From contig NC_049564.1 of assembly GCF_013368755.1 (NCBI RefSeq), positions 2,364,001 to 2,428,000 on the forward strand: a stretch of 64,000 bases of DNA, given 5' to 3'. The translations under genes and the position numbers were made by a program. The notes under the pieces are model-generated. The model had not been told where the DNA came from, did no database searches, and was given only the letters and a program-made list of their open reading frames with translations. The stretch is from Talaromyces rugulosus (lineage: Eukaryota; Ascomycota; Eurotiomycetes; Eurotiales; Trichocomaceae). Position 1 is the first letter of the stretch; every line of letters begins with the position of its first letter. Below are positions 28,092 through 37,825 of this stretch, piece by piece.

Positions 28092-31000
28092 CTACACCCG
28101 AAATCCTATGAAGGAAACCCGACCTGACGTATGTCCCAAGGCAAGAATGTTTGATTTTATCGCCGAACAAGAAGGCCTAGTCTCAGGAGGAAGCCATAAT
28201 ACTTGTTTGCCATTCAGAGTTACCCAGTCCCGCTCTTTCAGAAGTATCTCCGAGTTGATTTCGGGTGAACTGGAGATATTATTGCCGCACCCGGATTGCA
28301 TCCTAAGTGATCCTAGGTTAGTGATGATATATGGACTATCTTGAGAAAATTCGAGTTCCGTGACGACTCCCTCAGTGATCAAGGTCTCCTGCAGACCACC
28401 TGTCGCTGTGTCCCAGAGCCGAACTGTCTTGTCAAGAGAGCCGGACGCTAGAAGCCGGCTATCAGGTGAGAAAGCCACCGATAAAACCGAGCTGGAATGG
28501 CCCTCGAGAGTCTGCTGCAGACCGCCTGTCGCTGTGTTCCAGAGCTGTACTGTCTTGTCATCAGAGCCGGATGCTAGGAACCGGCCGTCAGGCGAAAAAG
28601 CCATTGACCGAACCCAGTTGGAATGACCCTCGAGAGTCTGCTGCAGATCACCTGTCGCTGTGTTCCAGAGCCGCACTGTCTTGTCATCAGAGCCGGACGC
28701 TAGGAGCTGGCCATCAGGCGAGAAGGCCACCGACCAAACCGAGTTAGAATGACCCTCGAGAGTCTGCTGTAGACCACCTGTCGCTGTGTTCCAGAGCCGC
28801 ACTGTCTTGTCAAGAGAGCCGGACGCTAGAAGCCGGCTATCAGGTGAGAAGGCCACCGATAAAACCGAGCTAGAATAGCCCTCAAGAGTCTGCTGCAGAC
28901 CACCTGTCGCTGTGTCCCAGAGCCGCACTATCTTGTCAAGAGAGCCGGACGCCAGGAGCCGGCTGTCAGGTGAAAAAGCCACCGACCGAACTGAGCCGGA
29001 ATGACCCTCGAGAGTCTGCTGCAGATCACCTGTCGCTGTGTTCCAGACCCGCACTGTCTTGTCACCAGAGCCAGATGCCAGTAGCCGGCTGTCAGGTGAG
29101 AAGGCCACTGACCGAACCCAGCCGGAATGGCTCTCAAGAGTTTGCTGCAGACTACCTGTTGCTGTGTTCCAGAGCCGTACTGTCTTGTCACTAGAGCCGG
29201 ACGCCAGCAGCCGGCCGTCAGGTGAGAAGGCCACCGACCGAACCGAGCTGGAATGGCCCTCGAGAGTCTGCTGCAGACCACCTGTCGCTGTGTTCCAAAG
29301 CCGCACTGTCTTATCAAGAGAGCTGGACGCCAGAAGCCGGCTATCAGGTGAGAAGGCCACCGACCGAACCCAGCCGGAATGGCCCTCAAGAGTCTGCTGC
29401 AGATCACCTGTCGCTGTATCCCAAAGCCGTACTGTCTTGTCATCAGAGCTAGACGCCAGCAGCCAGCCGTCGGGTGAGAAGGCCACTGACCGAACCCAGT
29501 CAGAATGACCCTCGAGAGTCTGCTGCAGATCACCAGTCGCTGTGTTCCAGACCCGCACTGTCTTATCATCAGAGCTAGACGCCAGCAGCCAGCTGTCGGG
29601 CGAGAAGGCCACCGACCGAACCCAGCCAGAATGGCCCTTAAGAGTCTGCTGCAGACCACCTGTCGCTGTGTCCCAGAGCCGCACTATCTTGTCATCAGAG
29701 CTGGACGCCAGGAGCCGGCCGTCATGTGAGAAGGCCACTGACCAAACCGAGCTGGAATGACCCTCGAGAGTCTGTAATTCTGCATTCCATCTTTCGTTAA
29801 CCTGTGGCAACTGGCATATCCAACGAGGAAGGTCTGCTTCGAACTCTGTACGAATTATTGCCGTTCGAGGGGCAAACACTAATCCTGCGCAATAAATCTG
29901 AAGGGGTGCTTCGTCGGCTATCTGGCGATTTTTAAGAATAAAGCGCTTTCCATCGTGTACAAAATCAGACAATACAGAATTCTCATCGCCCTATATATTT
30001 TAGTGCACCTCTCAAATGGCTGTATACTGCGGTGCTTACTGGTATATCCATGTGCAGAGCATCAAGCATACCCACCACTTCCGATATAAGACCCAGCAGC
30101 GTCATCGCTTCTACCCAATGCAGAAAATGCTTCTGGAGGAATAGTCGCACATCTTCCATTTTGGAAGATAAGGCATCACTTTGTTCGAGGTGGTATATCC
30201 AGTAGCGACAAGAGTATTGTAATTCCGGTGGTAGATACTGGCGGATACGTTGAGGGTCAATGTCTGCTCTACGCGTTCCAGGGCTTGCTAGATGGCAGAT
30301 ATCTTTCTGTAGACCACGTCGCATAGTCTTAAGACACAACTTAGCGATGTCTCTGTGCTTTTGTGCTTTATCTACAGAAAACTTAGATCCGGGCTGTACC
30401 AGAAAGTCGCGAAAGGATAGATGTAGAATCCTCACTGGCTGATCTCGATCACTGGGAACATTCAAAACAGATCGGAATGAGTCTAGTCGATAGCTGATCT
30501 GGTCTGCTCCTATTTCGAGGAATAACGACAGCGCATTGATAGAAAGTGGAATAGCAAGAAGGATGACGACACCGACTATTGTCTGGAACTCTTTTAGGAG
30601 CTGCTGCTGCTCTAACTCGTCACTTTCTGGGTCGTCTAGCAGTCGATTTAGAATCGGTAGATATGTCTTATCCATTTTCGAGACATATTTGGCTTGGTCC
30701 GTGAGGAGCTCTGTAAGGCGCAATTTCGGTTCCCATTTTGAATTCTCGATATAACGGCACACTGTGGCAGCTGAAATGAATAGTGGAACGGACATCGTGA
30801 CCAATACTTGGATATCATCGCCAGGCCAATCTTGCGAAATATTTTGATCGTGTTTAATCTTCGCAAATCGGTCCTGTAGGAATAAATGTATGTCATGTTC
30901 AGTCACTTCTTCAGGTATCTCATGAAGAACTAGGTCCTGATATTCATAATCCGCGACCTTTGAAAAGGCACGGTAAATTGGCGGTTCGGTTCTGCTAGTC

Positions 31001-32102
31001 ACGAAAATTCGAAGTCGCACTGCTTCTATCTTCTGTAGAAGAGGCAGTAATTGAATTATATTCTGGACATCTTGGTCGTGTTCACATTCATCCAAGGCGT
31101 CAATTACTATCACGACGGATTGAGGTTGTCGGCTGAGTGGGTCAAGATTGAGCAATGGTTGAAAAAGTAGTTTTTCAAACTGCTCTCTGAGTGATTTTGA
31201 CACAATATCAGGGTCGTGATTGAGTGCCTTTTGCACACCAGATCTCAGCCCAGAGATCTGGAGCATCAGTTGCCTTGTTAGTGTTGGGAAAAACCTGCTC
31301 GCGTTCCCTCGCTCCCCTTCACCCCGCTTAAAGAAGAAGCTGGCACCCAGATGATTGGTGTCCTTAAGCGACCTTGCCACAGTTCGAGATATTGTGGATT
31401 TTCCCGTCCCAGCCATCCCCTTCAGCCAGAAGATGCCTTTTAGGGATGACGATCGAGCCCATTTCATTATCTGCTGAAGGAGCTCGGTCCTAGTGCCTGG
31501 AAGACATTGGGCTTCATTTCGATCAGAGAAGGAATCAAATTCTGCCTCTATTACGGCTTTCAACTTCTCCAGATCCATGTGTTGACTAATACGATCGGTA
31601 TCATGGACCAGGCCGACTATCAGAGAGCTATGCAGTTCTTGAGTCATTATACCGAGTCAAAATACGGTACTGGATGAACGTACGTTTGATCCACTTGTAA
31701 CGACAAGAGGAATGAAGATTTATATCTCTCAAGGTTCTGGATCGCGCCCTCCACCTCTTCCCGTTGCATGGGCCATTTTAAGGCTCGTATTCCCACTTTT
31801 CTCATCAGCTTCTTTCCCTTTCCTGGATCAAGTGTCGCGTCCAAGGCACGCAGGTCGGAGAGGCAATCAGTAATATCGCTGGCTAGTTGCGACGAGATAG
31901 ATAGGGCCCGTTTGTCGTTGCTTTGGAGAACTTTCTGTAGGTTTTGGAGGGTTCCTTGAAAGCCAGCGATCGCCCGCTGTAGGGTCAAAATTTCATCTCG
32001 CGCATTCTTCACCTCGTGAATGTAGCTCCCACAAAGCTTCACGAGGCTTCCCGTTAATTGAATGACTGCAATAACGCTTGCCGCCGAGGATAAACCATCC
32101 AT
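28092..32102 (-). CDS. NLR2: HeLo-like / NACHT / WD40 STAND protein
   Basis: Three exons, 32102-31684, 31627-30040 and 29990-28092, with introns of 56 nt (phase 2, GTACGT...GCATAG) and 49 nt (phase 0, GTAAGC...ATATAG), give 1301 aa. Residues 1-139 are a HeLo-like/'fungal N-terminal domain of STAND proteins': MDGLSSAASVIAVIQLTGSL and NARDEILTLQRAIAGFQGTL. NACHT follows with Walker A GMAGTGKST (about 211-219) and Walker B VIVIDALDEC (about 315-325), then FVHDGKRFILKNRQIADEAP and 11 WD40 repeats plus a degenerate last unit. HeLo-like domains are membrane-targeting cell-death domains in fungal incompatibility proteins; NACHT oligomerises on ligand binding to the WD40 part (family knowledge). All motifs look intact and no frameshift is seen. 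Confidence 0.9.
28386..29772 (-). repeat. NLR2 WD40 repeat array, 11 x 126 bp
   Basis: Eleven in-frame 42-codon units with cores GHSxxVRSVAFSPDSRLLAS and SxDKTVRLWNTATG. Unit number equals that of NLR1, but the unit types differ (VRSV/VWSV/VLSV; DDK/LDK/SDK/GDK instead of FDQ/QDK/GDE). So each array has been homogenised separately since duplication. Variable residues fall at the same unit positions as in NLR1. Confidence 0.92.
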
Positions 32103-32720
32103 TTGGAGGGTGCGGCATAATATCGTTGGTGCTTTAGGTAGGATGGCGACCGGAGTGTAATCCAGAATTATATTATTAATTATAAGTTGGGTGTTTCCAG
32201 CGAGATAAAGAGGGGTTATACACCAGACGCGAGGCTGTGCCAGGCGCTAATGTGATTAATCATGCATTCCTTAACCCTGTTGAACCGCAAGGTGGTTGCT
32301 ATGAGGTGAGTCGCATTAGCGGCCTGCACACATGGTATCACGTGAGTCGGGTTTAATGTCGGAAATAGGATTAGGTGCAGGATGCAAACAATACAAATAT
32401 AAAATTGATATAATGAAGGTCTGAAAGGTCTGAAACTAAATACTGTACATGAAAACACAACAAATTTATACTCAAAACATGCGCAATTTCTGACTAGATC
32501 ATCAAGTTGATTTATATGATCTGTATGATCCGTTTGATTTGTATGATTTGGTGTTGAACCTGATAAACTGTTGAAAAAATATATAGCAAAGTTGAGCATT
32601 CTGACTGGTTCGTTTTTGGATTAGTAAGGTAGTCCATTTTCCGACATTTAATCACAGACCGTTAGGCTAGGGTTGCCCATCATATATGGAAATATAGCAT
32701 TGTAATACAATGTCTTGTAT

Positions 32721-32870
32721 TGTATATTACCTGCTTCATACCACAACTAACTTACACCAAGCTTCATTTGAAACAGGGGCTCAATGATCTACTTAGACTA
32801 ATATCTTGGCAGCGGGGCTGTGAGAGAACTGTCGTGTGTTTATCAGTCAAACCGATTTCGAGAATGACTG
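32721..32870 (+). repeat. Repeated block, copy 3
   Basis: Plus-strand copy of the block described at 8845, ending CGATTTCGAGAATGACTGTA at 32864-32873. The frame from the ATG stops at the fourth codon (ATG ACT GTA TAG), so nothing is encoded after it. Unlike copies 1 and 2 it is not attached to an NLR 3' flank. Confidence 0.75.
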
Positions 32871-33064
32871 TATAGATCCGCGATGTAAAGAGAACATGTT
32901 CTATTGGTATTAACACTTGCTGTTTCAATCGAGAAGCTGACTTACATATACGTCGGACTTGATGAAAAGCGATTTTTGTGGGCTCAATACTTAAAGGATT
33001 TACATGTTATTATATTTAAGTTAGGAATCGAAGAGACAGCCTCGGTGGATAAAGACCCTTCCCC

Positions 33065-33165
33065 AGTCACACTTCAATCACACTTCAATCACTCCTTAAT
33101 TACTTTTTAATTACCTTTCGATTCATTTTTTTAACTATTTTTAATCACTCTCTCATCACTCTTCT
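33065..33165. repeat. Degenerate tandem array (TTCAATCAC / TTTTTAATTAC type)
   Basis: Repeated 10-11 bp words such as CACTTCAATCA, CTCCTTAATTA, CTTTTTAATTA and CTATTTTTAATCACTC. Similar in word content to the arrays at 24893 and 35145. Confidence 0.6.
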
Positions 33166-33550
33166 TCTCCTAGTTTGAGCTTGCAACCTTTCTTCCTTAG
33201 GCATTGTGGACAAAGAATACGAACAGGTTGGCTCCTGCTCACCAGGGTGGAGATCTCAAGTGACATAGCTCTCTTATTACGTTTCACTCTGAAACATAGC
33301 GCATTTTCTGAGTTGAGTAGCCTGTAGGTCAAGCACGGGAAGGTGTTGTACCTTTATTTATGCCATCCCCATCCACGTAAAAATCGTGTCTCCTGAGGCA
33401 TTGATGCAAAAGCTAATCATGAGTGACAACCAGGACACATATCTACCCCAAGCCGTGAGTAGGAATTCCATATTTAGATGAAACATTTCTAATTTACCAT
33501 GCGGCCCGAAGTTCTCCTTTCCAGATTGGGGCCTCCTGCATTTTCTCAAC

Positions 33551-34066
33551 ATGAGGGAGGACTATATACGATATACAATAGAAAATCTGGAAAACACCAA
33601 TAACTATCACGTCAACATAATCGAACAGACCACAGAGTCGACAAGACGTGACCAGGAAACAATTTCACAGTTAAACAAAGATATTGACAACCTTCGAACC
33701 CAGCAGAGAGATACAGAGGCTGCGCTAAAAGAGATCACTGCGCAGCGTGATCAAGAACGAGAGGTTTTACTTGAGGTTAGAAAAGCCTTAGACCGAGAAG
33801 TCAAATGGAGAGAAAAGAGTCTGAATCATACTTGCTGGGCGTGTAGTGATGAATTGGAGGAGCTGCGAATGCAGAGGAACTCTATGCAGAATACTATTGA
33901 TGAGGCAGTTGATAATCGAAATCAGCTCCAGAAAAGTCAGGCACAGGTCAAGCACCTTGAGGAAGTGGTTTCTGCTCTAAAATTGACTGCACAGCAACGG
34001 GACGATATTACAAACTTGAACGAAGGGAGGGGAGGCAGTTTATTAGCCATGGATTTAGCAACTTAG
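33551..34066 (+). CDS. Coiled-coil protein, unknown (5' end uncertain)
   Basis: An open frame of 171 aa that is almost wholly coiled coil: RRDQETISQLNKDIDNLRTQ, ITAQRDQEREVLLEVRKALD, QKSQAQVKHLEEVVSALKL. A CWAC motif lies in the middle (near residue 95). The frame stays open upstream of 33551 to an acceptor-like TTTCCAG at about 33525, so one or more short 5' exons probably exist. The C-terminus is short and Gly/Leu-rich. No family was recognised; long coiled coils alone do not identify function. Confidence 0.55.
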   Translation: MREDYIRYTIENLENTNNYHVNIIEQTTESTRRDQETISQLNKDIDNLRTQQRDTEAALKEITAQRDQEREVLLEVRKALDREVKWREKSLNHTCWACSDELEELRMQRNSMQNTIDEAVDNRNQLQKSQAQVKHLEEVVSALKLTAQQRDDITNLNEGRGGSLLAMDLAT

Positions 34067-34258
34067 CTCACACATAGTAAACGAAAACCGTGCAAGAATG
34101 CATGCAGCAGCACTGTCACCTTAAAGTGCTGGATTATATCTATCCTTGCATTATGCAAAGAGAATCTGTACTTCTGCGTACTGTATCACTTTTTATTCTC
34201 CAAGAATTTACCAATTGATATATTCTAGCTAAAATTCATAATTTGAACCTCGAATTTT

Positions 34259-34895
34259 TTAAGATGTGTCCTCGTCAAGGACTGCATGTCTACTATTTGA
34301 GCTGTGATAATATTTCGATACATCGATCCGAAACGTAGTGTCACCTCGCCACTCTAAAAGTCTCAAAGCAAGCTGGAAAATAAAAGCTTCTGGAAGACTT
34401 TTGTTTATGAGCCAGCTTTTATCCGCTGCACGCGCATACATATCCAAGAATAGTTCGCGAATTGGAATTGTGACCGAATGATTCGAATTGTTGTATACAT
34501 AATTTATTGCGCTTGCACCTGGGAAATACCCATACTCATCTTGTGCCTCCGGAAAGCCTCTCTCTAAAATGGCGTCAACTGCTGCATTTTGGAACTCGCC
34601 GTCCAGAAATTTATCACCCAATATATAGGCTTTCACAAGGATAAGACATTCGTTATTTTCCACGGAATCCGGTTCGGTATGAAGCACCGGAAGGGTTTTA
34701 AAATAGAGCCAGTGAGCGTACAGTTCGAATATGTCCGGTTCGTCGTCCGGTAGTTGGATAGTTCGTTCCAAAGACTCCTTCCATTCACCGGAAATGGCCT
34801 TTTCGAAAAATGGAGAGGAGCAACGAAGCAGGTTTTCATGAACTCTGATTACGAGCCGCCTGCCGACCTCTATAGCGACCGTTCTTCCAGATAGC
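34259..34895 (-). CDS. BTB/POZ domain protein (first exon unresolved)
   Basis: The minus-strand exon starts after an acceptor at 34896 (branch GCTAATG, then TTTTTTGGTAAAG) and runs to the stop at 34259, about 211 aa. The BTB core is clear: TVAIEVGRRLVIRVHENLLR, CSSPFFEKAISGEWKES, IQLPDDEPDIFELYAHWLYF. A helical region follows with VKAYILGDKFLDGEFQNAAV. BTB domains dimerise and often serve as Cul3 ubiquitin-ligase adaptors; this short type is expanded in filamentous fungi. A candidate first exon (ATG at 35034, ending ...KDNKS-like basic stretch near 34950) joins in phase only through a weak GTTCGT donor, so it is not included. Confidence 0.72.
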
Positions 34896-35368
34896 CTTTA
34901 CCAAAAAACATTAGCATTTAGCGAAGCGCGTTCGAAAGTATCACGAACATGGATTTATCATTTTTGGAAACTCGAATCCTGTTTGAAAACATTTCCGTTT
35001 GACTGCTTTTTGCGACACTAGAAAGGATAACCATAAAATAGCGTAGATGTAGTAGGAAGGGTAAATTTTGATGGGTTCTCTTCGTTTTTATTTACCTCTC
35101 TAAAAGCTAAGTTCTCCTAAACGGATGTCATAGCCTCCACCAATCACTCATCAATCACTCGCTAATTATTTATTAATCACTCACCAGTCACTCACCAGTC
35201 ACTCACCAACCACTCGGTGTTTATGCTTGGCCAATCAGCTTTTTCCCCAAACACTGCCAATGGAGTCTAAACTTGGTGAGTTCCACTTGGCTCACACAGA
35301 TGATATATTTTTATACAAGTCTCAACGGGGTACTAGCATCGATACGGTGACTGTCATTTCTATCCAAC
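34896..35368. other. Intergenic region with tandem array
   Basis: Between the divergent BTB gene and F-box stub. It holds the possible first BTB exon and the 35145-35218 array. Nothing else is seen. Confidence 0.45.
35145..35218. repeat. Tandem array CAATCACTCAC / CAGTCACTCAC
   Basis: Six to seven copies of an 11-bp unit (CAATCACTCAT, CAATCACTCGC, TAATCACTCAC, CAGTCACTCAC, CAACCACTCGG). It lies about 150 bp upstream of an F-box stub, as the 24893 array lies upstream of the F-box gene. Confidence 0.75.
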
Positions 35369-35509
35369 ATGCCTAATTTGCTCCATGAGCTCGTTGGACT
35401 TATCATTGATAATGTTCACATGGTAGGCGATATCTTGAATTGTGCTTGCGTGAACAGCTTCTTCAGTTCGATGCTACAGCCCCTAACAGCACTAGGGGTC
35501 CGGGAGTAG
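35369..35509 (+). pseudogene. Truncated F-box gene (46 codons)
   Basis: From the ATG the frame encodes an F-box-like start, MPNLLHELVGLIIDNVHMVG then DILNCACVNSFFSSML, followed by QPLTALGVRE and a stop. The spacing of Leu, Val and Phe matches the first two helices and the CxxVxxxF part of an F-box. No continuation with LRR-like sequence was found downstream; the next gene is a coiled-coil protein. It is either a remnant or the first exon of a gene whose other exons I cannot find. Confidence 0.45.
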
Positions 35510-35718
35510 GAGTTCCCCTTTCCGGAGTCCCGGAGCCCTGAGTTTCGCCTTGGAAAGACCCTAAAAAATATATAAATAAAAGAAAACGATCCAATTTGTT
35601 GATATTTCGGATACCTTAATTAGGAAGGGCTCTTAAGGGCGATTCTATTAATTCTCCTATACAGTACACAAGCTTTAAAAAAATAGTAGCAACTATATGG
35701 ATCCACCGAGACGCAACC

Positions 35719-36424
35719 ATGGAAACGAAGCAAGAAGCTATTGGAGGCAACAGTGTCGCGAAAAGCTTTCATTCTATCTATGTATGTATATGAAAATCTT
35801 CACAGGTTCGTCCTCTAATTGCTGTGCAGTGAACGAGCTTGGGATTGTCGTCAATCCGAATGAGATACGATTGAAACCTAGGCCAGACGACCCTTATAGG
35901 TGGCGCCTCAGTCCTTCAAAGCAGAGTCTCTTCAAGAATCAGCTTAGCAAACAGGGAACCCGAGGGTGCAAAGAGATTTTTCGCTCTGTTGGCGAAACAA
36001 TCACAGCAGTCTCAGCGAGTGTAGTAGGTGATGGGTCAGAAATGGAAGCTTCGGAAGTCGAACAAACCGTGGGTTAGCCGCATTGTACCAGGATAGTCCT
36101 GACGACTTGCAGATTTTATCCGGAATTTCGACGGTATGCCAGCCCGGGAACCACGATGGAAACAGACTCGATAGTCCGAAGGAATCACTAGCACATCTAC
36201 TTTACGAGTCAGAAAAACAAGTTGAAACTATGGAGAAACAGCTGGAAAATTCGCAGTCCATCATAGAGAGTTTGCGAAAAGAGAACATTTTAATGCAATA
36301 TAAACTGGAGCAGACGGCGACAACAGCAACAAGAGCGTTATCAGAAATGGCTATCATAAACACCAACATGCAATATGATGCAACAGGCTTTTGGCAACCA
36401 GGATCTAGTGAGCTATGTCAATAG
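35719..36424 (+). CDS. Small coiled-coil protein, three exons
   Basis: Exons 35719-35785, 35830-36068 and 36113-36424 join in phase through two introns of exactly 44 nt each (GTATAT...CTGTGCAG and GTGGGT...CTTGCAG), giving 205 aa. A basic, Trp-containing middle (NPNEIRLKPRPDDPYRWRLS) precedes a coiled coil near residues 130-170 (LYESEKQVETMEKQLENSQS, IIESLRKENILMQYKLEQ). No family was recognised. Upstream an A/T-rich TATA-like stretch (AAAAAATATATAAATAAAAG, about 35560) could be the core promoter. An alternative unspliced start at 35697 gives a shorter protein ending at 36076. Confidence 0.52.
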
Positions 36425-36674
36425 TATAACGATAAACTAAGATACAGCCGAATGCACGAACAGTGCACAGTTTTACCCACCCCAATTCTCCAATGTTTCG
36501 TGCCAAACAAAGGTTGCGGAAATGTATGACTTCACTCCTTTCACATGGCTGCTAGCCATACTGACGATGAGATAGCTGGGACAAGGACTCCTCAAAGTGC
36601 AAGATGGTAGATTCGATTGAACCAGAAGTCGATGACGGTATACGTTCGTCATTCAGGAGCATATTGGTATGTAC

Positions 36675-37092
36675 TGTCGCGCCCGAAATGTCCTTTATGA
36701 CATCCAGTCATGTGGACTTTCTTGAGATTCGAGCCCAAAGTGGCAAGGAGGGGAAGAAACCTCCAACCCACAAATGAGTCATGCATCTCAAACCACTCTA
36801 CGCAACGAGGGTTTCCAGATGTGATAAAAACACCTTCGTGTGACAACAAGTCGATTCTTATCTTCTAAGAGTACTCTGCAACGAGAAAACCAAACATGAG
36901 AAGGGAAAGAGGAAGAGAAAGAACCTCCCCCGCTAGTTACATGAGAAACATTCCTTTGTGTGCGCCAGCCTATTTCCTTTATGGTTCCGCATGAAGTTAT
37001 TCCCATCTCAGGTACCGCTCTCGGTTCCCTTTCCTTGGTGGTGCCTCAGGCCGCCACTGCTGGTTCCCGAGGCCTGGGTCAGGACCGTCACA
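36675..37092. mobile_element. Possible solo LTR
   Basis: The stretch begins TGTCGCGCCCGAAATG and ends GGTCAGGACCGTCACA, giving TG...CA ends and a TGT/ACA inverted terminus, as in fungal Ty3-type LTRs, over 418 bp. No target-site duplication is visible and no internal retrotransposon genes are nearby. The call rests on the termini only. Confidence 0.25.
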
Positions 37093-37408
37093 ATAAAGGC
37101 CTTCTACATAGCTCTTAATAGGTTTATAATGTTACTTCCTGCTCTAGCTATCATGACAAGATATACTGATCTCACATAATAAAACAGTATAGCAATTAGA
37201 GAAAGTAGGTACTAAATCTAGTTAAAAAAATCTAGTTGGCTATTAGGATTGATAGTTATATTTATGATAGGTAATAACAAGAAAAAATAATAAACTATAA
37301 TTAAAAGAAAAAAAACCTAGACAGTATTTATATCTACGGTTTAATCACTTTATACAGAGCAGATATGCTATACAGTATTGCCTTTCCCAGGCTACGGCTG
37401 GCATGCAG

Positions 37409-37478
37409 TGTGCCCCGATGCAGTATCCTGGGCCTGTGGTTACATTAGTTCGTGTATTCGGAGACAGCTGAGCCTGTG
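37409..37478 (+). repeat. Dispersed repeat, copy 1 (TGTGCCCCGATGCAGTA)
   Basis: About 70 bp matching 40287-40346 with a ~9-bp indel: TGTGCCCCGATGCAGTAxCC, TGGGCC, TTAGTTCGTGTATTCGGA and ACAGCTGAG are shared. Probably debris of a repetitive element. Confidence 0.7.
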
Positions 37479-37825
37479 GGCCTTCATAATACCACTGTGG
37501 ATACCGTACGACAGTGTCTATACATGTTGACTGTTAACCGCATTTTTTTATTCTTCTCCCTATTGATATGCCGTGTCATACCCCCTATCCGTCTCCATAC
37601 TTCCACCAACTTTAGACCAGTTTGCCTTCAGCAACAGGCATGGCTAAAAAAGTTTCTCGAACCCAATCGAACGGACGCGAGCGCCGAAGCCGCCCTTCCA
37701 CATCACCAACCTATGTGTATCTCTTCGCACTCTGTGTGTACCCAATACTTCTGCCACTCTCGATGCCCTGGATATATCCAATTCTTCTGACACCTCGAAT
37801 ACGTTGGCCCAAAAAACTCACATGA

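Larger units (their letters stand above)
27276..31629 (-). repeat. Segmental duplication copy B (NACHT-WD40 plus 3' flank)
   Basis: Inverted counterpart of 4741-8998. The homology begins at the second exon of NLR2 (CATAG/CTCTCTGATAGTC, acceptor at 31628) and continues to the end of the repeated block. In NLR1 the matching bases (GATAGTTCTCTGATGGTC) lie inside an exon. Both copies keep the 49-nt intron between NACHT and WD40 parts. Confidence 0.85.
32103..33550. other. Intergenic region upstream of NLR2
   Basis: No gene is supported. It contains the NLR2 upstream region, a short run of TGATTTGTATGATC-type words (about 32505-32560), repeated block copy 3 and a degenerate tandem array. A possible short exon (ATG 33420, donor GTGAGTAGG at 33459) precedes the coiled-coil gene but does not join it in phase. 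Confidence 0.5.
36425..37825. other. Gene-poor region with repeat debris
   Basis: No gene is supported. It contains a possible solo LTR (36675-37092), a very A/T-rich part (37180-37360) and one copy of a dispersed repeat (37409-37478). Short open frames (such as 37452-37790) show no protein-like pattern. Confidence 0.5.

Noticed and set aside
28360..29760. Several plus- and minus-strand open frames over the NLR2 WD40 array
   Set aside because: Same cause: repeats without stops in other frames. The NLR2 frame is the one with WD40 motifs and continuity to the NACHT.
33420..33460. Short first exon for the coiled-coil gene at 33551
   Set aside because: Donor GTGAGTAGG and acceptor CTTTCCAG are good, but the join is in the wrong phase and runs into a stop, so it was not included.
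37452..37825. Two overlapping plus-strand frames with hydrophobic stretches
   Set aside because: No domain, no splice support, located in repeat-containing gene-poor DNA.
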